Shown one piece after another: positions 1-11,106 of a stretch of DNA of 46,630 nucleotides. A model generated the notes under the pieces. It had not been told where the DNA came from. It made no database searches and saw nothing but the letters and a program-made list of their open reading frames with translations. The stretch is from Deltaproteobacteria bacterium RIFCSPHIGHO2_01_FULL_43_49. GTDB taxonomy: Bacteria > UBA10199 > SPLOWO2-01-44-7. The position numbers and the translations under genes are program-made. The stretch spans positions 1-46,630 of the forward strand of contig MGRG01000002.1 in the NCBI GenBank assembly GCA_001798075.1, in the 5' to 3' direction. Positions within the stretch are counted from its first letter, which is position 1. Every line of letters begins with the position of its first letter.

Positions 1-64
1 TCATGCCTTCCTCCTTGACCACCCTTTTAGGCGATCATTTTGGAAGTTTCAACCTCTCCAGTTT

Positions 65-1345
65 TTGGGGCCAAGACCGGGACAATATGCAGCGACGTGT
101 AGTCTCACTGGGGCATCACCGTATGATTCTTTACCCAATTCTGGATATGCGAAGTATGATTTGAGCACAAACTCAAACGATACAGACGATAGTTTAGCAA
201 GTGATGGAGCTACTTGCAGCACAGGCAGAAATGGAGAGACGTGTAACTCTGGGTTTTGTGGGTCTGCTGGTGTGTGCATATCAGCTGTCCCAACTAATTT
301 TACTTCAAGCAATTCGAATGCAACCGTTTTTGCAGGACCTGCGGATGGCGACCAGAGCGGAGGAAGTACCAATGGGACAGGAAATGATGCGCGGTTTCAG
401 GATCCCGAGGGAGTCTGTTTTACCCCCGATGGGCTGACCTTTTTTGTTCCAGACAGTAATAATCATATTGTTCGCCAAATAACCGTCGCTACTGCCAATG
501 TGACAACGCTTGCGGGAACTGCTGGTTCTTCGGGAACTACGGATGATACCGGCTCCGACGCGCGCTTTACGCAACCAGAGGGTTGCGTAGTGGATCCTAC
601 AGGGACGGATCTTTATGTCGCCGACACTCAAAATTATACAATCCGAAAAATTGTCATTGCAACTGGGGTGGTCACCACCCTTGCAGGGTCTGCGGGAACG
701 AGCGGGGCCGTGGACGACACAGGGACCGCTGCACTTTTTGATTTTCCAAGGGATCTTGCCATTGATAGCACAGCGACCAATCTTTACATCTCGGATCACG
801 GCAACCGTGCCATCCGAAAAATGGTGATTAACACACAAGTCGTTTCAACCTTTGCGGGGAGTTTGGATAATTCGGGCTATGTGGATGGGATAGGAACGGC
901 GGCCAGGTTCTTTAATCCATTTGGATTGGCAATCGATTCTACGGACACTTATCTTTATGTCGGTGATTCTGCAACGAGTCACCGAGTCCGAAGAATTACC
1001 ATTGCGACCCAGGAGGTAACGACCGTTGCTGGAACGGGAACAGCCGGTGGGACCGATGGAGTGGGTACCGCGGCCTCTTTTAATCAACCATTTGGGATTG
1101 TTATTGATCCGACAGATACTCATCTCTATGTGACCGAATTTGCGGGTCACCGGATCCGCAGGATCGAAATCGCAACAGGAACGGTGACAACGCTGGCGGG
1201 ATCCGGGAGTGCGGGTGATGTCAGTGGTATCGGAACTGCCGGTTCGTTTAACGTGCCACAATATATTGATATCAATCCAACCGGAACGATTCTTTATTTC
1301 ACCGAAGGGGCTAATAGTAAGATCCGCCGTCTCCAAATACCTTAG
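65..1345 (+). CDS. NHL-repeat beta-propeller protein, 5' incomplete or frameshifted
   Basis: About six NHL-type blades of 55-60 residues are visible, each of the form TTLAG..DG.GT.A.F..P.G..idp.gt.LYV.D..n..IRki. They follow a Cys-rich linker (CSTGRNGETCNSGFCG). The closest relative is the next gene, which has the same linker and propeller. The TTG at 65 is only the first permitted start; the frame is open to the window edge, but the residues before about 100 do not match the paralogue. In frame 1, codons 73-99 read AKTGTICSDV, and skipping one T at position 100 joins them smoothly to SLTGASPYDSLPNSG, which aligns with the paralogue. A 1-nt insertion is therefore likely, and frame 1 also carries stops at 16 and 28. 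The gene is probably a decaying copy of a secreted propeller. The ligand is unknown. Confidence 0.7.
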   Translation: MGPRPGQYAATCSLTGASPYDSLPNSGYAKYDLSTNSNDTDDSLASDGATCSTGRNGETCNSGFCGSAGVCISAVPTNFTSSNSNATVFAGPADGDQSGGSTNGTGNDARFQDPEGVCFTPDGLTFFVPDSNNHIVRQITVATANVTTLAGTAGSSGTTDDTGSDARFTQPEGCVVDPTGTDLYVADTQNYTIRKIVIATGVVTTLAGSAGTSGAVDDTGTAALFDFPRDLAIDSTATNLYISDHGNRAIRKMVINTQVVSTFAGSLDNSGYVDGIGTAARFFNPFGLAIDSTDTYLYVGDSATSHRVRRITIATQEVTTVAGTGTAGGTDGVGTAASFNQPFGIVIDPTDTHLYVTEFAGHRIRRIEIATGTVTTLAGSGSAGDVSGIGTAGSFNVPQYIDINPTGTILYFTEGANSKIRRLQIP

Positions 1346-1347
1346 GG

Positions 1348-1453
1348 ATGGTACGGGAACAAATTTATAAGTTACAGAGCTTACCGGAGAATCATATGGA
1401 ACGGTTGCTTACATTTCTGATCTGACTAACAACAAAATCCGCCAGATTCAGTG
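1348..1453 (+). pseudogene. Remnant of an NHL propeller C-terminus
   Basis: Reading from 1348 gives DGTGTNL, a stop (TAA at 1369-1371), then VTELTGES and finally YISDLTNNKIRQIQ with a stop at 1451-1453. In intact blades the motif is TGTNLYVTE, so the stop looks like a TAT-to-TAA change at the conserved Tyr. The ending NNKIRQIQ parallels NHKIRLLQ at the end of the next gene. This is the tail of a further paralogue left by recombination or decay. The remaining bases to 1557 show only an AG-rich ribosome-binding region. Confidence 0.6.
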
Positions 1454-1557
1454 ATCATAAAAGATAATCATTTCAATCAGTTATACAAAATTAGGTCGAA
1501 TTGGGGATCTTTTTAAAGTACAATTAAAAGAGGGGAAGGGAGGGGTGGTGGGATTTT

Positions 1558-3726
1558 ATGATGAAACAAAAGCTTGTACCCCTGTCGACTCTTTTTTTGT
1601 TGTCATTACTTGCCCTTCTTTCTGCCAGCCGTTGCGGGAACATGAACGATCTTTCTGTTGCCGGCACTTCAGTCTCGGTTGAACTGATCGTCACCAATCC
1701 GGATCCCAATGCCTCCGGTTCAGCTAAGGCTGTTTCCTCCTCGGATGTTTCTGTTGTGAAAGATACGAACCAGGCTTCTTTAAGCAGTTGCACTTTAACC
1801 ATTACAGCCGCTGACATGGATACCGTAACCTCCACTTCAACGGTGAACGCGGATGCTTCTACGGTCACTTTTAGCAATATCAGTGTTGCTGCCGGTTCCA
1901 ATCGCACTTTTGCTGTTGAATGTGTCGATTCATCCGAAACGACGAATGGAATCAATATCGGTTATCGTGGTAGTGCCACAACCGACTTGGATGGTTCCGG
2001 AACCAATACCGTTTCTATTTCGGCCAAGTTTCTCAATTTGTTGGCTGATGGAACGAGTGGCAGCGATCCTGATGTATCGTATGTAAGGTGTAACCAGCCG
2101 ACATCGACCACCACAACCTGTGACATGGCTTTTGGAACAAGCATGGATGATGCGCTCAAGGCAAGCATTATAGGGTACATTGAATTCAATGGGGCGCAAC
2201 TGGCAGGATCGGATGGGGTTGTGGATGCTAATAGGACAGATGCTGGAAGCTGTGGGTTAAAGAAGGATATCTATCTCCGAATTTCCGGCGGAGTGAGCAA
2301 GCCCACCTGTGAACTTTTTGATTCCAATGACACCTCCTTGATGAGAGCGACAGGAGAATGGACCACCAGCTCCGGGGGAAATATTTTAGCTCGTTGTACT
2401 TTCAGTATTACAAATATGCAGGACAAGGTGGATAGCAATCAAAAAGGGGGGTGGTGTTCGGTGGTGGTTGATACGACCAGTGGAAACACCGACGCGATCC
2501 CCAATAGCGGCTTTGGGGAATATGATTTTAGCAGTCATACGAATGTGGTGGTAGCTAATTTAGCCAGCAATAGCGGCTCTTGTTCTGCGGATGTTGATTG
2601 TGACTCGGGGTTTTGTGGTACCGGTAGCACTTGTATTGTTTCTTCGGCGCCGACTTTAGCAGGGAGCGTGACCACTTATTTGGGCCCTGCAGCAGGCTGT
2701 TATAATACTTGCTCTTCCGGTGCCGGCAATATCAATGCAGGGGGGGATTCCACTTCGGCTTCCTTCAACCAGCCCTCGGATGCTTGTTTTACCAAAGATG
2801 GGACCAAGATGTACATTGCGGACACCACGAACCGTCTTATTAGAAGTGTGAACGTTTCTACGTTACAAATGAATACGGTGGCCGGTCAAACAGGAGTGAG
2901 CGGCTCAGCCAATGGAGTGGGAAGCGATGCCAGCTTTAGTTCACCGCAGGGTTGCGCGGTTGATCCCAACGACTCTACAATTCTCTATGTCACTGAAGTG
3001 GGGAATCATCGCATTCGGAAAATTGTTGTGGATACCTCCAATGACGATTTGGGAACGGTGACGACTTTTGCCGGGAATGGTACAGGCACGGACTTAGACG
3101 GCACCGGTACGGCGGCTCAATTTGATACTCCTGTTGGCATTGTTTTTGATCCGGAAGGGGAGAATCTCTATGTCGCCGATTTGGGCGGAGCCACCATACG
3201 TAAAGTAGTTGTGGACACAGCGGTGGTAACCACTTTTGCCGGAACAGCCGATACGACGGGGACAACGAATGGAGTTGGAAGCGCTGCCCGTTTTAATCGA
3301 CCTCATTTTATTGCCATGGATCCGACAGGAACCAACATTTATGTTACGGATGATACAAACAATACAGTTAGACAAATTAATTTGGCCACTCAAAGTGTAA
3401 CCACCCTTTCGGGAGATGGAACGGGGACCGATGCCACTACCGACGGCACCGGCACGGCGGCTTCTTTTAGTGATCCCACCGGCATTACGATTGATCCTTG
3501 GGGAACCTACCTTTATGTGGCAGAGCGGGCGGGCAATACCATTCGGAAGATTAAAATCAGCACGCAAGTGGTGGAAACCATCGCAGGTTCTTCGACGGCG
3601 GGAGATGCCAATGGAACCGGCACGGCGGCCCAGTTTTGGGGACCTCGGGCGATCAAGATGGACCCGACTGGTACAAAGATCTACATTATCGGTCAGCGCA
3701 ATCACAAGATCCGCTTACTGCAATAA
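1558..3726 (+). CDS. NHL-repeat beta-propeller lipoprotein or secreted protein
   Basis: The product has 722 residues. Residues 1-25 form a signal peptide with a hydrophobic core ending LLSASRC; Cys26-like placement suggests a lipoprotein, but Arg at -1 makes the lipobox atypical. Residues about 30-350 are Ser/Thr-rich beta domains with scattered Cys. Then comes a CSADVDCDSGFCG linker and six NHL blades (about 375-722) of the type TTFAGNGTGT..DGTGTAAQFDTPVGI. NHL propellers usually mediate protein or polymer binding at the cell surface. The start is ATG-ATG at 1558/1561 after a strong AGGGGAAGGGAGGGG stretch. It is tandem with the decayed paralogue upstream. Its TAA stop directly abuts the convergent serS stop with no intergenic base. 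Specific function is unknown. Confidence 0.85.
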   Translation: MMKQKLVPLSTLFLLSLLALLSASRCGNMNDLSVAGTSVSVELIVTNPDPNASGSAKAVSSSDVSVVKDTNQASLSSCTLTITAADMDTVTSTSTVNADASTVTFSNISVAAGSNRTFAVECVDSSETTNGINIGYRGSATTDLDGSGTNTVSISAKFLNLLADGTSGSDPDVSYVRCNQPTSTTTTCDMAFGTSMDDALKASIIGYIEFNGAQLAGSDGVVDANRTDAGSCGLKKDIYLRISGGVSKPTCELFDSNDTSLMRATGEWTTSSGGNILARCTFSITNMQDKVDSNQKGGWCSVVVDTTSGNTDAIPNSGFGEYDFSSHTNVVVANLASNSGSCSADVDCDSGFCGTGSTCIVSSAPTLAGSVTTYLGPAAGCYNTCSSGAGNINAGGDSTSASFNQPSDACFTKDGTKMYIADTTNRLIRSVNVSTLQMNTVAGQTGVSGSANGVGSDASFSSPQGCAVDPNDSTILYVTEVGNHRIRKIVVDTSNDDLGTVTTFAGNGTGTDLDGTGTAAQFDTPVGIVFDPEGENLYVADLGGATIRKVVVDTAVVTTFAGTADTTGTTNGVGSAARFNRPHFIAMDPTGTNIYVTDDTNNTVRQINLATQSVTTLSGDGTGTDATTDGTGTAASFSDPTGITIDPWGTYLYVAERAGNTIRKIKISTQVVETIAGSSTAGDANGTGTAAQFWGPRAIKMDPTGTKIYIIGQRNHKIRLLQ

Positions 3727-5909
<2,183 letters not shown>

Positions 5910-5924
5910 GATTCCCCCTGTTCA

Positions 5925-7337
5925 TTAAATATCGTAATACAAACTAAATTCGTAAGGAACGGGGCGCAACCGGATTGGGTTGACCTCGTTTTCTATTTTA
6001 TATTCTACCCAGGTTTCAATCACATCTCGTGTGAAAACCTCTCCGGCCAGCAAGAACTCATAGTCTTGCTGCAAGCATTTGATGGCCTGATCGAGAGAGC
6101 CTGGAACGGTCGGGACATTTTTGGCCTCTTCCACCGAGAGTTCATAGGTATTTTTTTCCAACGGCTCACCCGGTTCCATCTTGTTTTTGATACCATCAAC
6201 GCCCGCCATCAACATTGCTGCAAAAGCCATGTAGGGATTGCAAGAAGAATCGGGCGTTCTGAATTCAATACGCTTAGATTTGGGGTTGTTGGAATACATT
6301 GGGATGCGAATCGCGGCCGAGCGATTTCTGCAAGAGTAGGCCAAATTTACTGGGGCCTCAAAGCCCGGCACCAATCTTCGGTAAGAGTTGGTTGTTGGGT
6401 TGCAAAAAGCAAGCAGGGCCGGTGCGTGTTTCAAGACACCGCCAATGAAATGAAGTCCCGTTTTAGAAATTCCACCATAACCATCTCCGGCAAAAAGGTT
6501 CGTGTTATTTTTCCAGATACTCATGTGGGTGTGCATGCCGGAGCCGTTGTCGTTGAAGAGTGGCTTGGGCATGAAGGTCGCTGTTTTGTTGTGTTTCTTG
6601 GCGACGTTTTTGACGATGTATTTAAACCACATTAGTTTATCGGCCATTTTTGTGAGTGAATCAAAACGCATATCAATTTCTGCCTGGCCGGCGGTGGCCA
6701 CTTCGTGATGCTGGCATTCGACATGGATCCCGATTTTTTCCATCGTCAAAACCATTTCGGTGCGGATGTCTTGCTGAGAATCGAGTGGTGGCACAGGAAA
6801 GTAACCTTCCTTGTAGCGAGGCTTGTATCCCAAATTTGGGCCTTCGTCGGTTCCGGAATTCCAGCGTCCCTCTTTGGAATCGATATAATAATACGCCTGA
6901 TTTTCTTTTTGATCAAATTGGATGTTATCAAAAATAAAAAATTCCGCTTCGGGCCCAAAATAGGAGGTATCCCCAATGCCGCACTCTCTTACATATTTTT
7001 CTGCCTTGTTAGCGATGTAGCGAGGGTCTTTGGTATAGCGCTCTTTTGTGATCGGATCATAAATATCGCAAATAAGACTCAAAGTCGGTTCTTGTAAAAA
7101 AGGATCCATAGCGGCGGTTGTTGGATCGGGTTTGATCAACATATCGGAGGCGTTAATCGGCATCCAACCTCTCAAAGAAGAACCGTCAAACCCGAATCCT
7201 TCTTCAAACGAACCTTCCGTCAGCTCGACAAGCGGTACTGAAAAGTGATGCCAGATTCCAACAAAATCGATAAATTTAAAATCAACCATTTTGGCCTTGT
7301 GTTCTTTGGCCATGCTCAAGACAGACTGGGGTGACAT
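5925..7337 (-). CDS. glnA: Glutamine synthetase, type I
   Basis: Makes glutamine from glutamate, ammonia and ATP. The 470-aa length fits GSI. Signatures are [11 protein letters not shown] near the N-terminus, [28 protein letters not shown], and the active-site segment [15 protein letters not shown]. The loop [13 protein letters not shown] keeps the tyrosine that is adenylylated in the GSI-beta class, so control by GlnE-type adenylylation is possible. The ATG at 7337 is chosen because AGAAGGAGGAG lies just upstream and the product then starts [12 protein letters not shown]; an open frame continues upstream without homology. The upstream gap to the epimerase is T-rich and shows no clear sigma54 site. 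Confidence 0.97.
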   Translation of the reverse strand: MSPQSVLSMAKEHKAKMVDFKFIDFVGIWHHFSVPLVELTEGSFEEGFGFDGSSLRGWMPINASDMLIKPDPTTAAMDPFLQEPTLSLICDIYDPITKERYTKDPRYIANKAEKYVRECGIGDTSYFGPEAEFFIFDNIQFDQKENQAYYYIDSKEGRWNSGTDEGPNLGYKPRYKEGYFPVPPLDSQQDIRTEMVLTMEKIGIHVECQHHEVATAGQAEIDMRFDSLTKMADKLMWFKYIVKNVAKKHNKTATFMPKPLFNDNGSGMHTHMSIWKNNTNLFAGDGYGGISKTGLHFIGGVLKHAPALLAFCNPTTNSYRRLVPGFEAPVNLAYSCRNRSAAIRIPMYSNNPKSKRIEFRTPDSSCNPYMAFAAMLMAGVDGIKNKMEPGEPLEKNTYELSVEEAKNVPTVPGSLDQAIKCLQQDYEFLLAGEVFTRDVIETWVEYKIENEVNPIRLRPVPYEFSLYYDI

Positions 7338-7410
7338 ACGAGGCTCCTCCTTCTGATTAAAAGTTTTAAAAAGCTTAAAAAAAACGATTTTAGCAAGATG
7401 GGTGAGTCTC

Positions 7411-8337
7411 CTAGCATGCGCTGCGCTGCCAAGCAACGGTATTTTCGAGCCCCTTTTGCAAGGAAACTTCCGCATTCCAATGGAAAACATTTTTGGCCAA
7501 CCCCACATCCAAAACGCTCCTAAAAATCTCGCCCCCCCTTTTCGGTTTGAACTGTGGCTTGCCTTTAAAATTTAAGACTTCGCCCAAAATTTGGAAGAGC
7601 TTGTTAACACTGGTTGTTTTGCCCGTTCCCAAATTGATTGTCATTTTATCCCCAGAAGAGAGTGCCATTAAGTTGGCCTTCGCAATATCTTCTACATAGA
7701 CATAATCTCTTAGCTGTTCACCGTCGCCATAGATCATTGGGTTTTTCCCATCCAACATGGCATGGATGAAAATAGCAATAACCCCCGCTTCTCCCAGTGG
7801 ATTTTGCCGAGGGCCATAAACGTTTGCATAACGCAATATTGTGAAGTTGATATTGTAGAGTCTTGAGCAAAGATCTATATAATGTTCCAGACAGTATTTT
7901 GAGACACCATAATGGCTGATGGGATTAATGGGGGAGTTTTCTTGTGAGGGGCCTTGTGAGGCTTCGCCATAAAGCGCTCCGCCTGTAGCGGCGTAGATGA
8001 ATTTTTTGACACCCTGTTTTTTTGATAATTCTAAAAGATTGATACCTCCTACTATATTAATGGTTGCATCTTTTTGGGGATTTTCAAGCGATTCCCTGAC
8101 ATCAATTTGGGCAGCGTGGTGGTTAACGACATCCAATTTTTCTTCTTTGAAAATCGTCTCGAGGGTTTTTAGATCAGAAATATCAGCCTTATAAAATTTC
8201 GCCCCCTTGGGGATGTTATCTTCCCTCCCCGTTGATAAATTATCAATGATAACAACTTGATGGCCCTGGTTCAGATAACGTTGAGAAACATGGGAACCAA
8301 TAAAACCAGCACCGCCTGTAACGAGAGTTTTGGCCAT
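7411..8337 (-). CDS. NAD-dependent sugar-nucleotide epimerase (GalE-like)
   Basis: An extended short-chain dehydrogenase of 308 aa. It has the Rossmann motif TGGAGFIGS at 7-15, VIIDNLSTG for NAD ribose binding, the catalytic YGVSK (YxxxK) near 150, and [11 protein letters not shown] and [10 protein letters not shown] typical of UDP-glucose 4-epimerases and related UDP-sugar epimerases. It probably supplies a sugar nucleotide for surface polysaccharide. Substrate cannot be read from sequence, and no glycosyltransferase cluster surrounds it. It lies 73 bp upstream of glnA on the same strand. Confidence 0.92.
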   Translation of the reverse strand: MAKTLVTGGAGFIGSHVSQRYLNQGHQVVIIDNLSTGREDNIPKGAKFYKADISDLKTLETIFKEEKLDVVNHHAAQIDVRESLENPQKDATINIVGGINLLELSKKQGVKKFIYAATGGALYGEASQGPSQENSPINPISHYGVSKYCLEHYIDLCSRLYNINFTILRYANVYGPRQNPLGEAGVIAIFIHAMLDGKNPMIYGDGEQLRDYVYVEDIAKANLMALSSGDKMTINLGTGKTTSVNKLFQILGEVLNFKGKPQFKPKRGGEIFRSVLDVGLAKNVFHWNAEVSLQKGLENTVAWQRSAC

Positions 8338-8406
8338 CAGAGGGCTCTTAACTGAGTTGCTTGAGATTAGTAAAGAGGTAAGTTATAATTTAAGTGCTAT
8401 GGAAAT

Positions 8407-8453
8407 GGTGAGAAAGTGAGGGGTGACGGGGCAGGACCCGTCACTTTCTCACC
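8407..8453. repeat. REP-like compound hairpin before the kinase gene
   Basis: The outer arms GGTGAGAAA (8407-8415) and TTTCTCACC (8445-8453) pair perfectly. An inner stem GTGACGGG (8423-8430) pairs with CCCGTCAC (8437-8444) around a GCAGGA loop, and seven bases bulge on the 5' side. The hairpin ends 9 nt before the ATG at 8463, so it could control translation or simply be a REP element. The rest of 8338-8462 holds nothing else recognised. Confidence 0.7.
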
Positions 8454-8462
8454 CTCCTTATT

Positions 8463-9458
8463 ATGAAAGAAGAATTTCAAGACACATACCGCTTTAAACT
8501 GGCAAGGCTGATTGCAGAAGGGGGTATGGGTAACATCTACGAGGCCATCCTTTTTGGGGCGGAAGGTTTTGAGAAAAGGGTTGCCCTTAAACTGGTCCGC
8601 GAAGAATATTCAAATGCCAAAGATTTCGTAAATCTCTTTATTGGAGAAGCCAAACTGGTGGCTGATCTTGTTCATCAAAACATTGTTCAAATCTATAAAT
8701 TGGGAAAAGTCGATACTAACTTCTACATCGCCATGGAATATGTGCATGGGGTCAATTTGCGTGATTTGATGATCAAACATGAAGAGCTAAAGACCAAAAT
8801 TCCTGTTGAGTTGGGGGCGTTCATTATTAGCAGGGTGTGTAGAGGGCTGGAATACGCACATGCCAAGTGCGATCCCAATGGCAGGCCGTTGCATGTGGTG
8901 CACCGAGACATCAATCCCAACAACTTGATGATTTCTTCTGAAGGGGAGGTCAAGATCACAGACTTTGGTGTGGCCAAGGCGCGCTACCTCATGGAAGATC
9001 GTGAAGGGGCAGTGATTATGGGAAAGGTTCCTTATATGTCTCCCGAACAGGCAAAGGGAAAAATGACCGATCAGCGCTCCGATTTATTTTCTCTGGGTAT
9101 TGTTATGTATGAGTTGCTCACCGGCGAAAGTCTGTTCAGCCACGGTGAAGATGCCAAAAAGGTAATGGAAAATGTTTGCCAAGCCCCCGTTCCTCCACCC
9201 AGGGAACTCAACCCTGAAATTCCAGAGGCCCTTGAAAAAATTATATTCAAAGCTTTGGAGCGTGAAGTGACAAAGCGCTATCCCGATGCCGGCAAGATGG
9301 GCTATGACTTGGAATATTACATGTATCACAAAGGTTATGGCCCAACGATTCTAACCTTGGAAAAACATTTACGACTCTTGTTCCCTCAGCTCTACGCAAA
9401 AGCGCCTGTCGATAAGAAAAAAGAATCAACGATAGAAATTTCCGCTAAGTGGCTGTAA
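8463..9458 (+). CDS. Hanks-type serine/threonine protein kinase
   Basis: A 331-aa soluble kinase domain without a membrane segment. The glycine loop is AEGGMGNIY (18-26), the ATP lysine K43 (VALKLV), the helix-C Glu about E62, the catalytic loop HRDINPNN (147-154), DFG at 167-169 and the APE-equivalent SPE at 193-195. All catalytic residues are present, so activity is expected. The C-terminal 60 residues are helical and basic with no sensor domain. It is flanked by an upstream hairpin, and its 3' end overlaps the convergent membrane-protein gene by 14 bp. Target unknown. Confidence 0.93.
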   Translation: MKEEFQDTYRFKLARLIAEGGMGNIYEAILFGAEGFEKRVALKLVREEYSNAKDFVNLFIGEAKLVADLVHQNIVQIYKLGKVDTNFYIAMEYVHGVNLRDLMIKHEELKTKIPVELGAFIISRVCRGLEYAHAKCDPNGRPLHVVHRDINPNNLMISSEGEVKITDFGVAKARYLMEDREGAVIMGKVPYMSPEQAKGKMTDQRSDLFSLGIVMYELLTGESLFSHGEDAKKVMENVCQAPVPPPRELNPEIPEALEKIIFKALEREVTKRYPDAGKMGYDLEYYMYHKGYGPTILTLEKHLRLLFPQLYAKAPVDKKKESTIEISAKWL

Positions 9459-10071
9459 GAAAGCTTTCTAACTTTCGATAGACGTGCGCCGTTGCCATCA
9501 TCGTAATGGGTATTGTGAGAGAAAGCCCCACAATAAGAGCCAACATTCCCAGAAAGTTTAGTAAAATGCACATGAGACTAAATAAACAGAGTTTCCATTT
9601 GTGGCCTTTTGTTAGTGTGGAGCTTTTTTTCAAAGCATCGATGCAGCCCAGATTTTTGTCGACGATGGCATAGGAAAAAAACTGGAATTGAATCGCCCAA
9701 ATAATGCCAGGGATGATCAGTAAGAACATCCCACCCAAAACGATTAAAGCAAATAAAAGAGATGCCAGAAAATAAGACAAAAAGTTGGAAAAATAGAAGA
9801 GGTCACTAAAACGAGGCTGAGCCTCGGAGCAAAATTTTAAAGTGATGTTGATCATCCCCATCTGAAAGGCAACTTGCAAAACCCAACTCCCCAGGTTGAA
9901 AATAATCGATAAAAAGGGGAGCCTTTCCTGAATCAAGACTGCAAGGATGGCGGGTGCCATCATGATTGCGAAGACCGCTATGAAAAGACCAATAAAAAAC
10001 CAGAAATTTCTTTTGGTGATTTGCCAGCCAAACTGAATCGCTTCGCTAATAGAAAAAGTTTGTGTCGACAC
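9445..10071 (-). CDS. Multi-pass membrane protein (DUF975/YciC-like)
   Basis: The product has 208 aa with five to six hydrophobic helices. The central segment GGMFLLIIPGIIWAIQFQFF followed by AIVDKNLGCIDALKKSS resembles the PGI...A...S pattern of DUF975/YciC and glycerophosphodiesterase membrane-domain proteins. The GTG at 10071 (VSTQTFSISEAIQFGW) is chosen because the longer frame runs backward through a pseudo-tRNA and into tRNA-Pro, which cannot be coding. No good ribosome-binding site is seen. Function unknown. Confidence 0.75.
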   Translation of the reverse strand: MSTQTFSISEAIQFGWQITKRNFWFFIGLFIAVFAIMMAPAILAVLIQERLPFLSIIFNLGSWVLQVAFQMGMINITLKFCSEAQPRFSDLFYFSNFLSYFLASLLFALIVLGGMFLLIIPGIIWAIQFQFFSYAIVDKNLGCIDALKKSSTLTKGHKWKLCLFSLMCILLNFLGMLALIVGLSLTIPITMMATAHVYRKLESFLTAT

Positions 10072-10072
10072 T

Positions 10073-10146
10073 GTCGGGGTGGGCGGATTCGAACCCGGGA
10101 CCTCCCCGCCCTTTCTAGAAAGGGCGGGGCGCGCTACTCCCGATTT
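10073..10146 (-). pseudogene. tRNA-like remnant carrying a 26-bp palindrome
   Basis: On the minus strand, CGGGAGTAGCGCG resembles the 5' acceptor and D-arm of the adjacent tRNA-Pro, and AGGTCCCGGGTTCGAATCC resembles its variable and T region. The T stem cannot close (CCGGG against CCGCC), and the D/anticodon part is replaced by a perfect 26-bp palindrome at 10104-10129 centred on TCTAGA (half-site CCCCGCCCTTTCT). It is not a functional tRNA. It may be a decayed duplicate of tRNA-Pro invaded by a palindromic repeat. Confidence 0.55.
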
Positions 10147-10313
10147 GACATGCGATTTTGTTGTCATGTGTTCCCATATGCTGAGGTCGGGGCGCCGGGA
10201 TTTGAACCCGGGACCTCTTAGTCCCGAACCAAGCGCGCTACCAGGCTGCGCTACGCCCCGACCCCAAGACACGTATCATCGGGCCACAACAAAATCGCAT
10301 GTCAAATCGGGAG
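10137..10313. repeat. Perfect 28-bp inverted repeat flanking tRNA-Pro
   Basis: Positions 10137-10164 are the exact reverse complement of 10286-10313; the shared core is AAAATCGCATGTCAAATCGG. The arms enclose the whole tRNA-Pro gene. A diverged third relative, GCCGATTTGGCATGTGATTT, lies at 16129-16148, so this is a dispersed repeat and not only a local palindrome. The arms may mark a duplicated or mobile tRNA segment. Confidence 0.8.
10187..10260 (-). tRNA. tRNA-Pro (anticodon CGG)
   Basis: The acceptor stem CGGGGCG pairs with CGCCCCG. The D-arm is GCGC..GCGC, and the anticodon arm CTTGG-TTCGGGA-CTAAG gives CGG at 34-36 with one G.T pair. The T-arm is CCGGG-TTCAAAT-CCCGG and the discriminator is A at 10187. 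The next bases are CCT, so CCA is not encoded and must be added enzymatically. Confidence 0.95.
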
Positions 10314-10358
10314 CTGAGCCACACCCCGCAAAAAATAAAAATTCTGATGACTTTAATG

Positions 10359-11057
10359 TTACTTAACTGAGCGTTTCCACAACATGCTACCAAAAAAGAT
10401 TGCAGCCATCACTAACCAAAATAAAGCAGGTGGCATCAAGTGTGGAAAATCATGGATGGTTTGTTCCGCTGTTTCTATCGCCAATTTAATGCCAATCCAT
10501 CCCACCAAGGCATAGGCTCCTTCTTCCAATCCGGGAAATCGGTCGATCAATTTTAAAAATCCTCCAGCGACAAAGCGCATCGCAATAATTCCCAAAACAC
10601 CGCCAAGATAAATAATCCAGATTTTGGGCGACATGGCAACAGCTGCCAATATAGAGTCTACAGAAAATACGATATCGGTCAGCTCCACTGCAACAACTGT
10701 TTTCCAAAAACTCAAACCCTTGGCCATCTTGGCCTCTTTTTTATGTTCATCCTTTGTTAAAAGGTGTTTGAGAGAAATAAAAATCAAATAAGCAGCACCA
10801 ACTGCTTTGAATGGCCAAGCATTAAGCAACCAGGTGGCAATCAGAATACAAATGATTCGAAAAACAAAAGCCCCCCAAATTCCATAGCGAAGAGCCTTTT
10901 TTCGATCCTTGTCAGGGAGATGTTTGACCAAAACGGCAAGTACCAAGGCATTGTCTGCAGAGAGCAAACCTTCCAAAATAGCTAGCGTTCCAATGGTAGC
11001 AATATCGTGCCAGATCATAAATGTTAAAAAAGTCGCGGGTGGCCCTGTCCGTAACAT
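10359..11057 (-). CDS. TerC-family integral membrane protein
   Basis: The product has 232 aa and about seven membrane helices. TerC signatures are LEGLLSADNALVLAVLV near residue 30 and VELTDIVFSVDSILAAVAMS near 130; their acidic residues within helices are the family hallmark and are thought to handle metal ions (Mn, or tellurite resistance). The ATG at 11057 has AAGGAT 8-12 nt upstream. A longer TTG frame to 11114 would overlap the divergent gene and lacks that site. The start leaves about 49 bp between the divergent starts. Confidence 0.88.
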   Translation of the reverse strand: MLRTGPPATFLTFMIWHDIATIGTLAILEGLLSADNALVLAVLVKHLPDKDRKKALRYGIWGAFVFRIICILIATWLLNAWPFKAVGAAYLIFISLKHLLTKDEHKKEAKMAKGLSFWKTVVAVELTDIVFSVDSILAAVAMSPKIWIIYLGGVLGIIAMRFVAGGFLKLIDRFPGLEEGAYALVGWIGIKLAIETAEQTIHDFPHLMPPALFWLVMAAIFFGSMLWKRSVK

Positions 11058-11106
11058 CTTTGCGTATCCTTGCCAAACCCAATCTTTTTTGGGATTCTCT
11101 CTCGCA

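Noticed and set aside
305-838. Minus-strand frames across the NHL genes
   Set aside because: They mirror the repetitive propeller code on the opposite strand and have no family features.
7338-7410. Sigma54 promoter for glnA
   Set aside because: No GG-N10-GC element could be found in the gap; the region is only T-rich.
10073-10146. A second functional tRNA on the minus strand
   Set aside because: The T stem does not close, the D and anticodon arms are replaced by a palindrome, and no anticodon loop of seven bases can be drawn.
10072-10272. Extended N-terminus of the membrane protein gene
   Set aside because: The open frame runs through the pseudo-tRNA and tRNA-Pro; the GTG at 10071 is the first plausible start.
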